This document shows positions 15,426-24,354 of a stretch of 59,837 nt of DNA, one piece after another. Source of the stretch: Pseudonocardiaceae bacterium (GTDB taxonomy: Bacteria > Actinomycetota > Actinomycetes > Mycobacteriales > Pseudonocardiaceae); assembly GCA_009377865.1 (NCBI GenBank), contig WHTH01000022.1, positions 1 through 59,837 on the forward strand. The letters are read 5' to 3'. The translations under genes and the position numbers were made by a program. How positions within the stretch are numbered: position 1 is the first letter of the stretch; each line of letters opens with the position of its first letter. The notes beneath the pieces are model-generated. The model saw nothing but the letters and a program-made list of their open reading frames with translations, did not search any database and was not told the DNA's origin.

Positions 15426-16249
15426 TCAGCGGGTGTATCCCGCGGGCCTGCCGGTGACGGCGTGCAGCAGCACCCAGCTGATGAACCCGGCACCGATGCC
15501 GTTGGCGATCGAGTAGGTGAACGGCATCACCACGATCGTCAAGAAGGCCGGCAGCGCGATGACGAAGTCGGAGAAGTCGATCTCGCGGACCTGCGCCACC
15601 ATCAGCGCCCCGACCACCACCAGTGCCGGTGCGGCCGCCTCGATCGGGATCACCTCGTAGAGCGGGGTGAAGAACATCGCGGCCAGGAACAGCAGTCCGG
15701 TGACGACGTTGGCCAGGCCGGTTCGCGCCCCGTCTGCGATGCCCGAGGCCGACTCGATGTAGACCGTGTTGGACGACGCCGACGCCGACCCCCCGGCAAC
15801 CGCGCCGAGCGCGTCGACGAACAGCCCGCGCCCGGCGTTCGGCAGCGTTCCGTCGGGCTGCGCGAACCCGGCCTGCTTGCCCAGCACCAGCACCACCAGC
15901 CCATTGAGCAGGACGAGGCCCATCACCGCTGGCCAGGTCATCTGCGGCACGATGCTGACCGCGACAAGCGTGTTGATACCAAGCCCGGCTGCCAGGGCGA
16001 ACGGGTAGTTGACGATCAGCCCGAACAGGATCGTCATCACACCGGCGACGAGCGCGGTGACCTGCGAGACAGGCAGGACGTTGCCCAGCACGTCGCGATT
16101 GGCCCCGGCGTCGCGGCGGAGAAGCTGCCGAGGATCAGCGGGTTGAGCACGATGATGTAGGCCATGGTCACGAACGTGACGAGGCCGCCCCGCACCTCGC
16201 GGGCGACGCTGGATCCCCGCTCGGTGATCCTGAAGTATCGCTCCAGCAC
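15426..16249 (-). pseudogene. NCS2/AzgA-type nucleobase permease, frameshifted with internal deletion
   Basis: The start is ATG 16249 (MLERYFRITERGSSVAREVR, then GGLVTFVTMAYIIVLNPLIL), typical of AzgA-like xanthine/guanine permeases. Near 16110-16120 the frame shifts, and DVLGNVLPVSQVTALVAGVM onward reads in a new frame to TGA 15426. A second lesion is an in-frame deletion: LLNGLVVLVLGKQAGFAQPD joins transmembrane region 4-5 directly to the sequence before SASASSNTVYIESASGIADG. About 170 residues of the usual 480 are missing. The normal C-terminus is also short. The protein would not form a transporter. Its divergent neighbour, a DUF2530 gene, is the usual partner of this permease, which supports the identification. 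Confidence 0.75.
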
Positions 16250-16282
16250 CAGCGCAGCCTACGGACGGTAACATGGACGGAC

Positions 16283-16558
16283 GTGGACGGTGCGCGGCAC
16301 GGTGACGAGGGCCGTCAGGCGCTACGGCCAGTGCCACCGCTGCCCCGGCCGCTGGCCAACGCCCGGCCGGTCGTCCTGGCGGGAACGATCGCGTGGTTCG
16401 CCGCCGCGGCGGTGCTGGCGATCGCCGGTGTCGGGGGTGGCTGGGTGGTGACCTGCCTGACCGGCGGCGGGCTCGGCCTGCTCGGGTTCGTCATCATGGG
16501 CTGGCAGCGGCGGGCCGCAGATCGTGGGGCCCGAGGCGCGCTGCGAAACCTGTTCTGA
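16283..16558 (+). CDS. DUF2530 family membrane protein
   Basis: A 91-residue protein from GTG 16283. After a polar start come LPRPLANARPVVLAGTIAWF and two membrane helices (AWFAAAAVLAIAGVGGGW and VTCLTGGGLGLLGFVIMGWQ), ending in RRAADRGARGAL. This is the DUF2530 pattern, found in actinobacteria between the NCS2 permease and marR genes. Function is unknown. Only 33 bases separate its start from the broken permease's start, so their promoters overlap. Its stop is three bases before the next gene. Confidence 0.78.
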   Translation: MDGARHGDEGRQALRPVPPLPRPLANARPVVLAGTIAWFAAAAVLAIAGVGGGWVVTCLTGGGLGLLGFVIMGWQRRAADRGARGALRNLF

Positions 16559-16561
16559 CCT

Positions 16562-17128
16562 GTGGACAACGATGCGGCTCGCCTCGTACTGATCAACGGC
16601 GCACCCGGAAGCGGCAAGTCAACGCTGGCACAGATGTACGTCGACGAGCACCCGCTGACACTGGCCTTGGACATCGACATCGTCCGCACGATGTTCGGTC
16701 GCTGGCTGGATCAGCCCGTCGAAGCCGGTCTCATGGCGCGAAGCATGGCGCTACAGATGGCCCGGGTACAGCTGACCGCCGGTCGCGACGTCCTGGTCCC
16801 ACAGTTCCTCGGCAGACTCGACTTCCTGCTCGAGTTGGAGCGGCTCTGCAGCCAGATCGGCGCCGAGTTCATCGAACTGGTCCTGCTCAGCAGTCCGCAG
16901 GAGGCATCCGACCGCTTCGTCAAACGCTCGCGTTCCCCCGAGTCGTTGGCGCACTACGACGCTCAGGCGCTGCTTGAACGAGGTGGTGGAGTCGGAGAGC
17001 TGCCTGCCATGTACGACCGACTGCTCGAGGTCGTCGCGAGCAGGCCACGCACGCTCACCGTGATGACCGTCGACGGGCACGTGGAGCAGGCCTACCGTGA
17101 CCTCCTGGCACAGATCGACGGTGAGTGA
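16562..17128 (+). CDS. P-loop AAA-type ATPase / zeta-toxin-like small-molecule kinase
   Basis: A 188-residue protein from GTG 16562, three bases after the DUF2530 stop. Walker A is LVLINGAPGSGKSTLAQMYV (about residues 8-27). It is followed by the acidic LALDIDIVRTMFGRW, a lid region and the QASDRFVKRSRSPES-like stretch (QEASDRFVKRSRSPE). Such proteins phosphorylate small molecules, antibiotics or sugars; the substrate is unknown. Its TGA (17126-17128) lies within the left end of repeat copy B. Transcription is probably joint with DUF2530. Confidence 0.75.
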   Translation: MDNDAARLVLINGAPGSGKSTLAQMYVDEHPLTLALDIDIVRTMFGRWLDQPVEAGLMARSMALQMARVQLTAGRDVLVPQFLGRLDFLLELERLCSQIGAEFIELVLLSSPQEASDRFVKRSRSPESLAHYDAQALLERGGGVGELPAMYDRLLEVVASRPRTLTVMTVDGHVEQAYRDLLAQIDGE

Positions 17129-17206
17129 GTCGCCGCCTTGCACGCCGTCCGCGACAGCATGGCCCTGTTGGTCGGCGGCAAGCCACGCCTTCGCATCGCC
17201 ACTCAC
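17121..17206. repeat. GTGAGT...ACTCAC-bounded repeat providing two stops, copy B (86 bp)
   Basis: GTGAGT at 17121-17126 and ACTCAC at 17201-17206 bound an 86-bp segment between two convergent genes. The plus-strand kinase stops at TGA 17126-17128 inside the left end. The minus-strand sacsin-like gene stops at TGA 17203-17205 inside the right end. Bases 17162-17206, reverse-complemented, match copy A (10899-10943) with about four differences. Confidence 0.6.
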
Positions 17207-20040
17207 GGGCGGAGCAGGGCGCGGAGGGGGTCGGTGGCGTGCACGGTGCCGTCGGGTTCGACCCAGTAGGCGACATCATGAACGGCGCCGCCGTGGCGGA
17301 CCTGCAGGTGGCCGTGCAGCACCACCGAGCCGCACGGCACCGGTAGGCTCGCTGCCGCGCAGGCCGCGACGATGTCGACCAGCTCCGCCCAGGCGATCTG
17401 CCGACCGGCGTCGCGATCGAGCAGCTCCGCGCCCGTCACCTGCTCCGAGGCCAGCGGCAGGTCGAGCAGCTCGGCGAGCGTCGCCGCGTCACCGCCGGCC
17501 ACCAGCGAATCCGGCCGCAGCACGGCCGTGAGCCAAGGCTCATCGAGCACCACCGCGCGGTCGGCAGCCACGACCTCGCCGGTCCTCGTCCGTACCCGCG
17601 ACGGCGGATCGACGTCGACGGGATCCAGCACGCCGGAGACGACCGCGGCGGCCAGCGCGGCGTGCGCCGCGTGCACGACGGCCGGCGTCACCCACCGCGC
17701 CGGATCGGCGAGCCGCGCCAGCAGGTCGGCTGCGTCGTCGGGACCCTCGACATACAGGGCGGCGCGCACACCTGCCGCCGCCAGGAACGAGTCGTCGAGC
17801 CCGTCGAGCACCACCGGGTCGTAGAGGCCCGTGAGACCCGTTGCGCTGGGCAGCCGCCACTGTCGCAGCGGTGTGCCGTCGAGCACGGCGTGGCGGGCCA
17901 GCCACCAGCCGGTGTACCCGTCCGGCTCGCGCACGGCCACTGTCGTGGCGGGATCGGAGGCGAGCAGCCCCAGCGCAGCCGGCCAGCAGGCCTCGTCGAC
18001 CAGGTCGAGATCGCGCACCGCGAGCAGCCGCGACGGCGGCGCCGCGTCACCGTCGATGGCTGCCCACCAGCCCTCCTCGTCGTCGAGCTCGTGGTCGGGC
18101 TCGGTGGGGTCGGGCTCGTCGAGCAACGCGAAGGAATCCAGCACCCCGACGGCGCGGACGGCCTCGGCCGGATAGCCGCCGGCGAGCACCCCCAGTGGTG
18201 CGTCGGACGCGACCACCGGGCGCAGCGCAGCGTCGGGAGCGACCAGCTCGTCGGCCCGGCCCGGCTCGCCATCAGCGTCGAGCAGCGCGAGGCCGCCGAG
18301 CCAGGGACGCCGGGAAGGCGGGTCGGCCAACCGTGCCGCCAGTCCGAGCACCGCGGTGGCCAGCGGGCCGACGTCCGCCCCCTCGTCGGCGTCCTCGACG
18401 CTGCGCTCGATGGCCGGGCGCAGCGCGTCGAGCAGCTCAGCCGGGCCGACCGGGCGTGCCCCGAGTCGCTCGAGCAGCGGGTGCGCCGCGTCGGGATGGG
18501 CCAGCCGCAGCCCGGGGACATCGACCCCCGGCACGTCATCGCCGCCGAGCAGCACCCCGCGCGGGCCGGTGACGGTGCGGCCGCCGGTCAGCGGCACGGG
18601 CAGCGCACCCAGCGCGTCACGGGCGGCGGGGTCGGCATCGAGCAGGCCGGCCAGCGCAACGTAGCAGCGGTGCCACCACGACGGCGGCCGGTCGAGCCCG
18701 GCCAGCAGCTCGACCAGCGCGGCCGGCGCGATCCGGGTCACCCCGAGCGCGGCGAGTGCCGGCGCGTGCCGGGGTTCGGCGAGCTCGGCGGCAACCAGCC
18801 CGCCGTCGGCGTCGGTGAGCAGCTCGACGAGCCCGGGTACCGGCACGTCGAGCACCCGGGCGCGGGCCGGCGACAGCTCACCGCCGTCGGCCGCGGGCAG
18901 CCAGGTGGCATCGCGCAGCGCGGCGAGCACCTGCTCGCGGAGCGTGGCGTCGACCTCTCCGGCCGGGAACCCGGGCTCGGGCACCAGTGCGATGCGCAGC
19001 GGTGGGTCGAGCGCGGCGGCGAGCTGCGGGTAGGCGGCAGCGGCGGCGGCGAGCACCGCATCGGCGGCGGGGCCGGCGTGCACGTGACGGCGGGAAGACT
19101 CCAGCGGAACGGTGGCGATCAGCCGGGCGGGCAGCGTCAGTGTCTCGGCGGTGGCGGTGGGCGCGTGCAGCACGTCGGCCCCTAGCGGCAGCGGCGTGCC
19201 ACCCTCGTCCACCGGCAGCGCCCAGCACAGGCTCCACGCCGGCTGCGCCTCCGGGCCGAGCGCGGCCAGCGCGCCGCCATCGAGGCGCCCGGATCGCCGT
19301 ACCATCCGCCAGCGGCTGACCGCGTCGCCGCCGCGCACCACCACCGGGTCGTCGCCCTCACGCGTCAGGGTGCGGTCGGCGACGTCGATGCGCTGCAGCC
19401 AGGGCAGCGCGAGCAGCAGGTCCACCGCCTGCGAGGCGCACTGCGCAAGCACGTCCGCCCCGTCGAGACCGTCGCGCAGCGGTAGCCGTACCTCGGTGTC
19501 GAACCCGGCAGGTGGCGCAGGCTCGTCATCGTCGACCGGCCACACCAGCCGCAGCACCGGGGCCCTGCCACCGCGCCGCGCCAGCTCTGAGTCGAGTAAC
19601 GCATCACCGGCGACGGCGACGACGGTCCGCGCCGCGGAGAACTGCACCCCTCCGGTCGTCGACACCAGCCGTGGCGCGTCGGAGACGGTGAGCACGGCGG
19701 AGAACCCGACGCCGAATCGCCCGACCGCGGCGTCGTCGCGCTTGGCCGAGGCGCGCAACGAGGCCAGCGCCGTCACCCCGGCCGCGTCCAGCGGCGCCCC
19801 GGTGTTTGCTGCGCGCAGCTGTCCACCGACCAGCTCCAGCCGCAGCCGCCCCGCAGCGCCGGCACGCTGCGCGGCGTCCGCGGCGTTCTGTGCCAGCTCG
19901 ACGAGCAGCCGCTCAGCGTAGCCGCCGTGGACCAGGTCGGACTCGGCGTTGGCGTCCTCCCGGAACCGGGTCGGCGATCCCCGCCACGCAGCCAGCACGC
20001 CGTCGCGCAGCGCGCCGGTCCCGAACGGGTCGGGGTTCAC
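17203..20040 (-). CDS. Sacsin-like GHKL ATPase (945 aa)
   Basis: From GTG 20040, overlapping the stop of the DUF3027 gene (GTGA). Residues about 30-180 form an Hsp90/sacsin-type nucleotide-binding fold: ERLLVELAQNAADAAQRAG (N box), RLRLELVGGQLRAANTGAPL (G1) and AVGRFGVGFSAVLTVSDAPR (G2). The remaining 750 residues are Asp/Ala/Leu-rich, with WW pairs (PPSWWHRCYVALAGLL, EEGWWAAI, TGWWLARHAVLDG) and no other domain I can name. Bacterial sacsin-repeat proteins are thought to act as chaperone-like ATPases; no substrate is known. The DUF3027-sacsin pair is conserved in actinobacteria near moaA and csp genes. The longer open frame upstream of GTG 20040 is only antisense overlap with DUF3027. Confidence 0.85.
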   Translation of the reverse strand: MNPDPFGTGALRDGVLAAWRGSPTRFREDANAESDLVHGGYAERLLVELAQNAADAAQRAGAAGRLRLELVGGQLRAANTGAPLDAAGVTALASLRASAKRDDAAVGRFGVGFSAVLTVSDAPRLVSTTGGVQFSAARTVVAVAGDALLDSELARRGGRAPVLRLVWPVDDDEPAPPAGFDTEVRLPLRDGLDGADVLAQCASQAVDLLLALPWLQRIDVADRTLTREGDDPVVVRGGDAVSRWRMVRRSGRLDGGALAALGPEAQPAWSLCWALPVDEGGTPLPLGADVLHAPTATAETLTLPARLIATVPLESSRRHVHAGPAADAVLAAAAAAYPQLAAALDPPLRIALVPEPGFPAGEVDATLREQVLAALRDATWLPAADGGELSPARARVLDVPVPGLVELLTDADGGLVAAELAEPRHAPALAALGVTRIAPAALVELLAGLDRPPSWWHRCYVALAGLLDADPAARDALGALPVPLTGGRTVTGPRGVLLGGDDVPGVDVPGLRLAHPDAAHPLLERLGARPVGPAELLDALRPAIERSVEDADEGADVGPLATAVLGLAARLADPPSRRPWLGGLALLDADGEPGRADELVAPDAALRPVVASDAPLGVLAGGYPAEAVRAVGVLDSFALLDEPDPTEPDHELDDEEGWWAAIDGDAAPPSRLLAVRDLDLVDEACWPAALGLLASDPATTVAVREPDGYTGWWLARHAVLDGTPLRQWRLPSATGLTGLYDPVVLDGLDDSFLAAAGVRAALYVEGPDDAADLLARLADPARWVTPAVVHAAHAALAAAVVSGVLDPVDVDPPSRVRTRTGEVVAADRAVVLDEPWLTAVLRPDSLVAGGDAATLAELLDLPLASEQVTGAELLDRDAGRQIAWAELVDIVAACAAASLPVPCGSVVLHGHLQVRHGGAVHDVAYWVEPDGTVHATDPLRALLRP

Positions 20041-20804
20041 TCCGCGGGGCGCTCGGCAGAGACGAGCTCCAGCTCCGCGTCGTCGTAGACCAGTTCGGCC
20101 ACCGGCACGGTGGGGCTGGTATCGACCTCGACCTCGGAGTGCGCGCCACAGCCGTACTCGGCGTGCACCACCTGGCCGTCCGCCGGTGACAGCTCGTTGC
20201 CGCACGCGCCGAACCATGCGGACAGCAGGCCACCCAGTGGCAGGTAGAACCCACAGGTCACGCACGATCCTGGTGCACTGCTTGCCATCTCGGTGTCCGG
20301 GCCCCGATCGCCCTCGCGCCACCGCCGCGCGAGATCGAGCCGCGCATCGCGGCCGAGCACCCGCGCCCGGCCCAGCCCGAGCTCCGGGCTCAGCTGCTCG
20401 ACCGAGGGGTCCTCGGGGGCGAGGTAGCTCGGAACCAGCCGGGGGTCGTCGTGCTCGGTAGGCAATAGGTCGCCGACGCCGACGTCGCTCGCACGGACCC
20501 GCTCGGTCCACGGCACCCACGCCGGAGCCACCACCGCATCGGACCCGGGCAGCAGCACGACCTCGTTGACGGTCACCGGGTATGTCGTGCCCGCGGAGGT
20601 CACGGTGACCGCCCAGCACCAGCCCCGGTAGCCGGGCAGCTTCGCCTCGAACAAGTGGGTGACGGTGCCGTCTTCGGGGAAGGCGTCGACATGCGAGCCC
20701 ACCGGGCTGTCTCCGGCCTCGGCCCTGGCGCTGTCCCTGGCCAGCTCGACGGCCCGGGCTAGCCGGGGGTCGCCGACCTGCTCCCCGTACTCCTGCGATG
20801 TCAC
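20037..20804 (-). CDS. DUF3027 family protein
   Basis: A 255-residue protein from GTG 20804 (VTSQEYGEQVGDPRLARAVE). It contains HLFEAKLPGYRGWCWAVTVT (about 48-67), VNEVVLLPGSDAVVAPAWVP, WTERVRASDVGVGDLLPT and, near the C-terminus, CVTCGFYLPLGGLLSAWFG, then CGNELSPADGQVVHAEYGCG. The four Cys around that block (CVTC, ACGN, GCGA) may bind zinc. These are the conserved marks of DUF3027, an actinobacterial family of unknown function. It is translationally coupled to the sacsin-like ATPase, so the two likely act together. Confidence 0.88.
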   Translation of the reverse strand: MTSQEYGEQVGDPRLARAVELARDSARAEAGDSPVGSHVDAFPEDGTVTHLFEAKLPGYRGWCWAVTVTSAGTTYPVTVNEVVLLPGSDAVVAPAWVPWTERVRASDVGVGDLLPTEHDDPRLVPSYLAPEDPSVEQLSPELGLGRARVLGRDARLDLARRWREGDRGPDTEMASSAPGSCVTCGFYLPLGGLLSAWFGACGNELSPADGQVVHAEYGCGAHSEVEVDTSPTVPVAELVYDDAELELVSAERPAE

Positions 20805-20875
20805 GCCTGCGATTATGCCGCACCGGCCCTGCCACCCGCCGCGGTGGCCCGCTCCCGTTGTGCGAGGCTGGGCCG

Positions 20876-21691
20876 GTGCACCGAGCACTGTGCGCGCTGG
20901 CCGCCGCGGCGACGATGCTGGTCGCCGCATGCGCGACGACCGGGGCGGACCCAGCGAACTCCGACCCAACAGCGCCCGGCCCGGCGCAGTCGCTGCGAGT
21001 CGAGGTGCTCGCGACGATGCCGCACGACGAGCAGCTGTTCACCCAGGGCCTGGAGATCGCCGACAGGGTGCTCTACGAGGGGACCGGGGGCGTCGGCGAG
21101 TCGGTGCTGCGCGCCACCGAGCTGCGGCCGGGGCCACGACCGGGCCGGACGCTGTCGCAGGCGGAGCTGCCCGAACCGCTGTTCGGCGAGGGCATCACCG
21201 TCGCCGGTGACCGGGTCTGGCAGCTGACGTGGAAGAGCGGCATCGCGATCGAGCGAGAGCGCGACACCCTCGCCGAGCGCCGCCGGATGCGCTATGACGG
21301 CGAGGGCTGGGGCCTGTGCCATGACGGCAGCCGGCTCGTGCACAGCGACGGCTCGGACCGGCTCACCTTCCGAGATCCCGCGACGTTCGCGCCGACCGGC
21401 AGCGTCCGCGTGCGGCGTGACGGGCAGCCGGTGACGGAGCTCAACGAGCTCGAATGCGTCGGTGGCGCGGTGTGGGCAAACGTCTGGCAGACCGATCGGA
21501 TCGTGCGGATCGACCCGGGCAGCGGCACGGTGACCGGCGTGGTCGATGCGGCCGGGTTGCTCGAGCCGTCGCAGCGCGCCGATGCCGGCGTACTCAACGG
21601 GATCGCCGCCGTCCCCGGTACCGATCAGTTTCTCGTGACCGGCAAGAACTGGCCGTCGCTGTTCCGCGTCCGGTTCGTGCCGGCGGGCTAG
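20876..21691 (+). CDS. Glutaminyl-peptide cyclotransferase, lipoprotein
   Basis: A 271-residue protein from GTG 20876. The signal peptide VHRALCALAAAATMLVAAC ends in lipobox VAAC, giving a lipid anchor outside the membrane. The mature part has the five-bladed propeller repeats of plant-type glutamine cyclotransferases: HDEQLFTQGLEIADRVLYEG, LPEPLFGEGITVAGDRVWQL, GWGLCHDGSRLVHSDGSDRL, ELNELECVGGAVWANVWQTD and GVLNGIAAVPGTDQFLVTGK. The enzyme converts N-terminal glutamine to pyroglutamate on secreted peptides. It is divergent from DUF3027, with a 71-base gap. Confidence 0.9.
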   Translation: MHRALCALAAAATMLVAACATTGADPANSDPTAPGPAQSLRVEVLATMPHDEQLFTQGLEIADRVLYEGTGGVGESVLRATELRPGPRPGRTLSQAELPEPLFGEGITVAGDRVWQLTWKSGIAIERERDTLAERRRMRYDGEGWGLCHDGSRLVHSDGSDRLTFRDPATFAPTGSVRVRRDGQPVTELNELECVGGAVWANVWQTDRIVRIDPGSGTVTGVVDAAGLLEPSQRADAGVLNGIAAVPGTDQFLVTGKNWPSLFRVRFVPAG

Positions 21692-21773
21692 CGCCAGTTT
21701 CATCCCAACGGGGGTGGGCCGCGCGGGCCCGACGCCGGGACCGCCGGTCATGCGGTACGGCAGGATGAGCGGC

Positions 21774-23444
21774 ATGAAGCGGCGAGCTCGGCGGTGGGTC
21801 CCGCCCGATCCCGGCCGTCGCGCGACCGGGCAACGGCCCCCCGATTCGCCACCGCGCGGGATGCCGCCGCCGCGGCGCTACCCGTGGGACGAGCAGGAAG
21901 AACCACCGACCGTCCCGTCGCGGGATCGCAGGCGTCCGCGACCGGTCGCGGACGAACGGCCGTCGCGACCGGCGGCGGATCCGCCCACCACCCCACCGCG
22001 CGGCGGGCAGCAGCGCGAGCCAGGGCGTCCTGACGACCCCCAGCTGCCGCGGAAGATCACCGTGACCCGGGTTGCCGCGTGGCGCACCCGCCAGCTCGCC
22101 GGCAACGCCGTGGCGCTGTTTCGCCGCGCCACCACCGCGGACGGGGCAGGTAGGTCCGGGCTGTCGCGTCTGACCTACGCGACGATGATGAACTACGGCG
22201 CCGACGCGGCCATCGCCGTCGCATTGGCGAACACGTTGTTCTTCGCCGCTGCGACCGCCGAGAGCCGCAGCAATGTCGCGCTCTACCTGCTCATCACCGT
22301 CGCGCCGTTCGCGGTGGTCGCGCCGGTGATCGGCCCGCTGCTCGACCGGCTGCAGCGCGGTCGCCGGGCGGCGATGGCGGTCTCGTTCGGCGGGCGCGCC
22401 CTGCTGCTCGTCGTGCTCGCGATGCATCTCGACGACTGGCTGCTCTACCCGGCTGCGCTGGGCTTCATGGTGTTGTCGAAGTCGTACAACGTCGTCAAGG
22501 CCGCCGTGACGCCGAGGGTGCTCCCACCCGAGATCACGCTGGTCAAGAGCAACTCCCGCATCTCGGTCTTCGGGCTGGCCGCGGGGGGTCTCATCGGGGG
22601 TGTCGCGGCGGGCTTCGCCGCACTACTGGGGTCGGCGGCAGCGCTGTACTTCACTATGGTGGTCTGCCTGGCCGGCGCGGTGCTGTGCCTGCGGATCCCG
22701 ACCTGGGTCGAGCGCACCGAGGGGGAGACGCCCGCCTCGCTGCGCGCCGAGCGCACCGACGAGGTCGCCGCGGCCCGGCGCCGGCAGCCGATGGGGCGCC
22801 ACGTGGTCGTGGCGTTGTGGGGCAACGGATGCACCCGGCTGCTCACCGGGTTCCTCACGCTGTTCATCGCCTTCGTGGTGAAGGCGAACACGGAGGGTTC
22901 GCCGGGCGAGCAGGCGCTGCTGCTCGGCGCGTTCGGCGCAGCCGGCGGGGCGGGCAGCTTCCTCGGCAACACGATCGGCGCGCGGCTGCACTTCGGCAAG
23001 CCCGACCAGGTGATCATCGGCTGCATCGCGGCGGGCCTGACGATGGCCGTGATGGTCGCGCTCGTGCCGGGCATCACCGTTGCCACCGTGACCGCCCTGG
23101 TCGCGGGCACCGGCAGCGCGCTGGCCAAGGTCTGCCTGGATTCAGTGATCCAGCGCGACATGCCCGAGGCGTCCCGGGCATCGGCGTTCGGCCGGTCGGA
23201 GACCGTGCTGCAACTGGCCTGGGTGTTCGGCGGGGCGATGGGCATCCTGCTGCCGCCGACATACTGGATCGGGTTCGGCTCGCTGTCGCTGGTGCTCGTG
23301 CTGGGCATGGCACAGACAGCGCTCGCCCGGCGAGGGTCCTCGCTGCTGCCCGGCCTGGGTGGCAACCGCCCGCTACGGCCCGGCCCCCCGGCGACCCGCG
23401 AGTTCAGCACCGTCCGCGACCTGCCACCGCGGCCACGGCCGTAG
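21774..23444 (+). CDS. MFS-type membrane protein with a long proline-rich N-terminus
   Basis: ATG 21774 follows AGGA at 21762-21765; 21750 and 21765 are alternative ATGs. The first 115 residues are Pro/Arg-rich and probably disordered (PPPRRYPWDEQEEPPTVPS). About twelve hydrophobic segments follow (MMNYGADAAIAVALANTLFF, LYLLITVAPFAVVAPVIGPL, RLLTGFLTLFIAFVV, VALVPGITVATVTALVAGTG and others). The conserved SRLTYATMMNYGADA and VLSKSYNVVKAAVTPRVLPP place it in an actinobacterial MFS family encoded between the glutamine cyclotransferase and the cold-shock gene. Substrate is unknown. A doublet of palindromic repeats follows its stop and may terminate transcription. Confidence 0.82.
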   Translation: MKRRARRWVPPDPGRRATGQRPPDSPPRGMPPPRRYPWDEQEEPPTVPSRDRRRPRPVADERPSRPAADPPTTPPRGGQQREPGRPDDPQLPRKITVTRVAAWRTRQLAGNAVALFRRATTADGAGRSGLSRLTYATMMNYGADAAIAVALANTLFFAAATAESRSNVALYLLITVAPFAVVAPVIGPLLDRLQRGRRAAMAVSFGGRALLLVVLAMHLDDWLLYPAALGFMVLSKSYNVVKAAVTPRVLPPEITLVKSNSRISVFGLAAGGLIGGVAAGFAALLGSAAALYFTMVVCLAGAVLCLRIPTWVERTEGETPASLRAERTDEVAAARRRQPMGRHVVVALWGNGCTRLLTGFLTLFIAFVVKANTEGSPGEQALLLGAFGAAGGAGSFLGNTIGARLHFGKPDQVIIGCIAAGLTMAVMVALVPGITVATVTALVAGTGSALAKVCLDSVIQRDMPEASRASAFGRSETVLQLAWVFGGAMGILLPPTYWIGFGSLSLVLVLGMAQTALARRGSSLLPGLGGNRPLRPGPPATREFSTVRDLPPRPRP

Positions 23445-23447
23445 CAC

Positions 23448-23523
23448 GCGGTAGCCAAACCCCGTTTCGGTTCCGAAACGGGGCCGCGCGCGGTAGCCAA
23501 ACCCCGTTTCGGTTCCGAACGGC
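23448..23523. repeat. Doublet of palindromic repeats (core CCCGTTTCGGTTCCGAAACGGG)
   Basis: Two copies of GTAGCCAAACCCCGTTTCGG followed by TTCCGAAACGGGG start at 23451 and 23493; the second is slightly degenerate on its right side. Each copy forms a hairpin (CCCGTTTCGG/CCGAAACGGG with a small loop). The doublet lies between the convergent MFS and cold-shock genes. Related doublets occur at 29.1, 57.5 and 58.5 kb. Confidence 0.75.
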
Positions 23524-23538
23524 GGGCAGGTACGGCGG

Positions 23539-23925
23539 TTACGGGTCGAGTTCGCGGGCCACCGCGCGCACCACCTCAGCGGTGCGCTTGGTGTGCTTGC
23601 GGTCCGGGTAACGCCCCCGTCGCAACTCCGGCTGCACCTTCGACTCGAGCAAGCTGATCATGTCCTCGATCAGCCCGTGCAGCTCCTCGGCCGGGCGCCG
23701 GCGAGCCTCCGTGACCGACGGTGGTGGGTCGAGCAACCGGACTGACAGCGCCTGCGGCCCGCGGCGTCCGTCGGCCACCCCGTACTCGACGCGCTGGCCG
23801 GCCTTGAGGCCCTCGACTCCCGTCGGCAAAGCCGCAGCACGGACGTAGACGTCCGAACCGCCGTCCTGCGTGACGAAGCCGAATCCTTTGTCCGTGTCGT
23901 ACCACTTGACCTTGCCGGTCGGCAC
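23539..23925 (-). CDS. Cold-shock domain protein with C-terminal extension
   Basis: A 128-residue protein from GTG 23925, preceded by GAGGG. Residues 1-65 are the cold-shock domain: [20 protein letters not shown] carries RNP1 (KGFGFV) and [10 protein letters not shown] stands for RNP2. From about residue 70 a charged helical extension ([40 protein letters not shown]) follows, usual for the longer actinobacterial Csp next to DUF3027 and moaA. It binds single-stranded RNA or DNA and acts as an RNA chaperone. The aromatic/His of RNP2 (DVFVH) is replaced by Tyr/Arg, common in this subgroup. Confidence 0.9.
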   Translation of the reverse strand: MPTGKVKWYDTDKGFGFVTQDGGSDVYVRAAALPTGVEGLKAGQRVEYGVADGRRGPQALSVRLLDPPPSVTEARRRPAEELHGLIEDMISLLESKVQPELRRGRYPDRKHTKRTAEVVRAVARELDP

Positions 23926-24354
23926 TGCCCTCACCGTTCCCTCGTGGAGTTGCCGCTCGCCGGACCGGCGACCGCGCCCGGCACGACGAACGCGCCCCGA
24001 GCGCACCCGGGACGCGTACCCATCAGCTTACGGCCTCGGGCCCCGCCCCGGACACCCGCATCCGGGTTCGGGCGCGGCAGATGTCGACGGGGCTGGCAGG
24101 GCAGGCCGGAGTGTGCGGCTCAGTCGTGTTTGGCCCCCCGGCAATGCGACGAACGGTCGATACCAAGCGTCGAAACGCCGCGGGGCTGCGGTAGCGGCGG
24201 TCCCACGATCCGAACTCGGATGCACCGGCCGAGTGCCTCGTGCACACTTCCTCTGGTGGATCGGGTGGATACGACCGACGCCGTGCGCAGCCACTACGAC
24301 CATGTCGGCGCTCAGGAGTGGTCGCGGGCTCGCTGGCTTCGTCCTCACCGTGGA
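23926..24354. other. 429-base stretch without a supported gene
   Basis: This is the upstream region of the cold-shock gene and the left border of the acyl-CoA dehydrogenase pseudogene. The only protein-like text is DTTDAVRSHYDHVGAQEWSR (plus strand, about 24264-24323), which resembles the start of some SAM methyltransferases and stops being recognisable after 24330. It may be a remnant. No hairpin, repeat or RNA gene is evident. Confidence 0.4.

Noticed and set aside
17662..19185. Long open frame (507 codons) on the plus strand inside the sacsin-like gene
   Set aside because: It is antisense to a clear protein, rich in Arg/Gly/Gln as expected from GC-rich shadow frames, and has no recognisable motif.
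24264..24323. Methyltransferase-like start DTTDAVRSHYDHVGAQEW upstream of the acyl-CoA dehydrogenase remnant
   Set aside because: Only about 20 residues look familiar and nothing continues it, so it is mentioned in the gap entry but not called as a gene.
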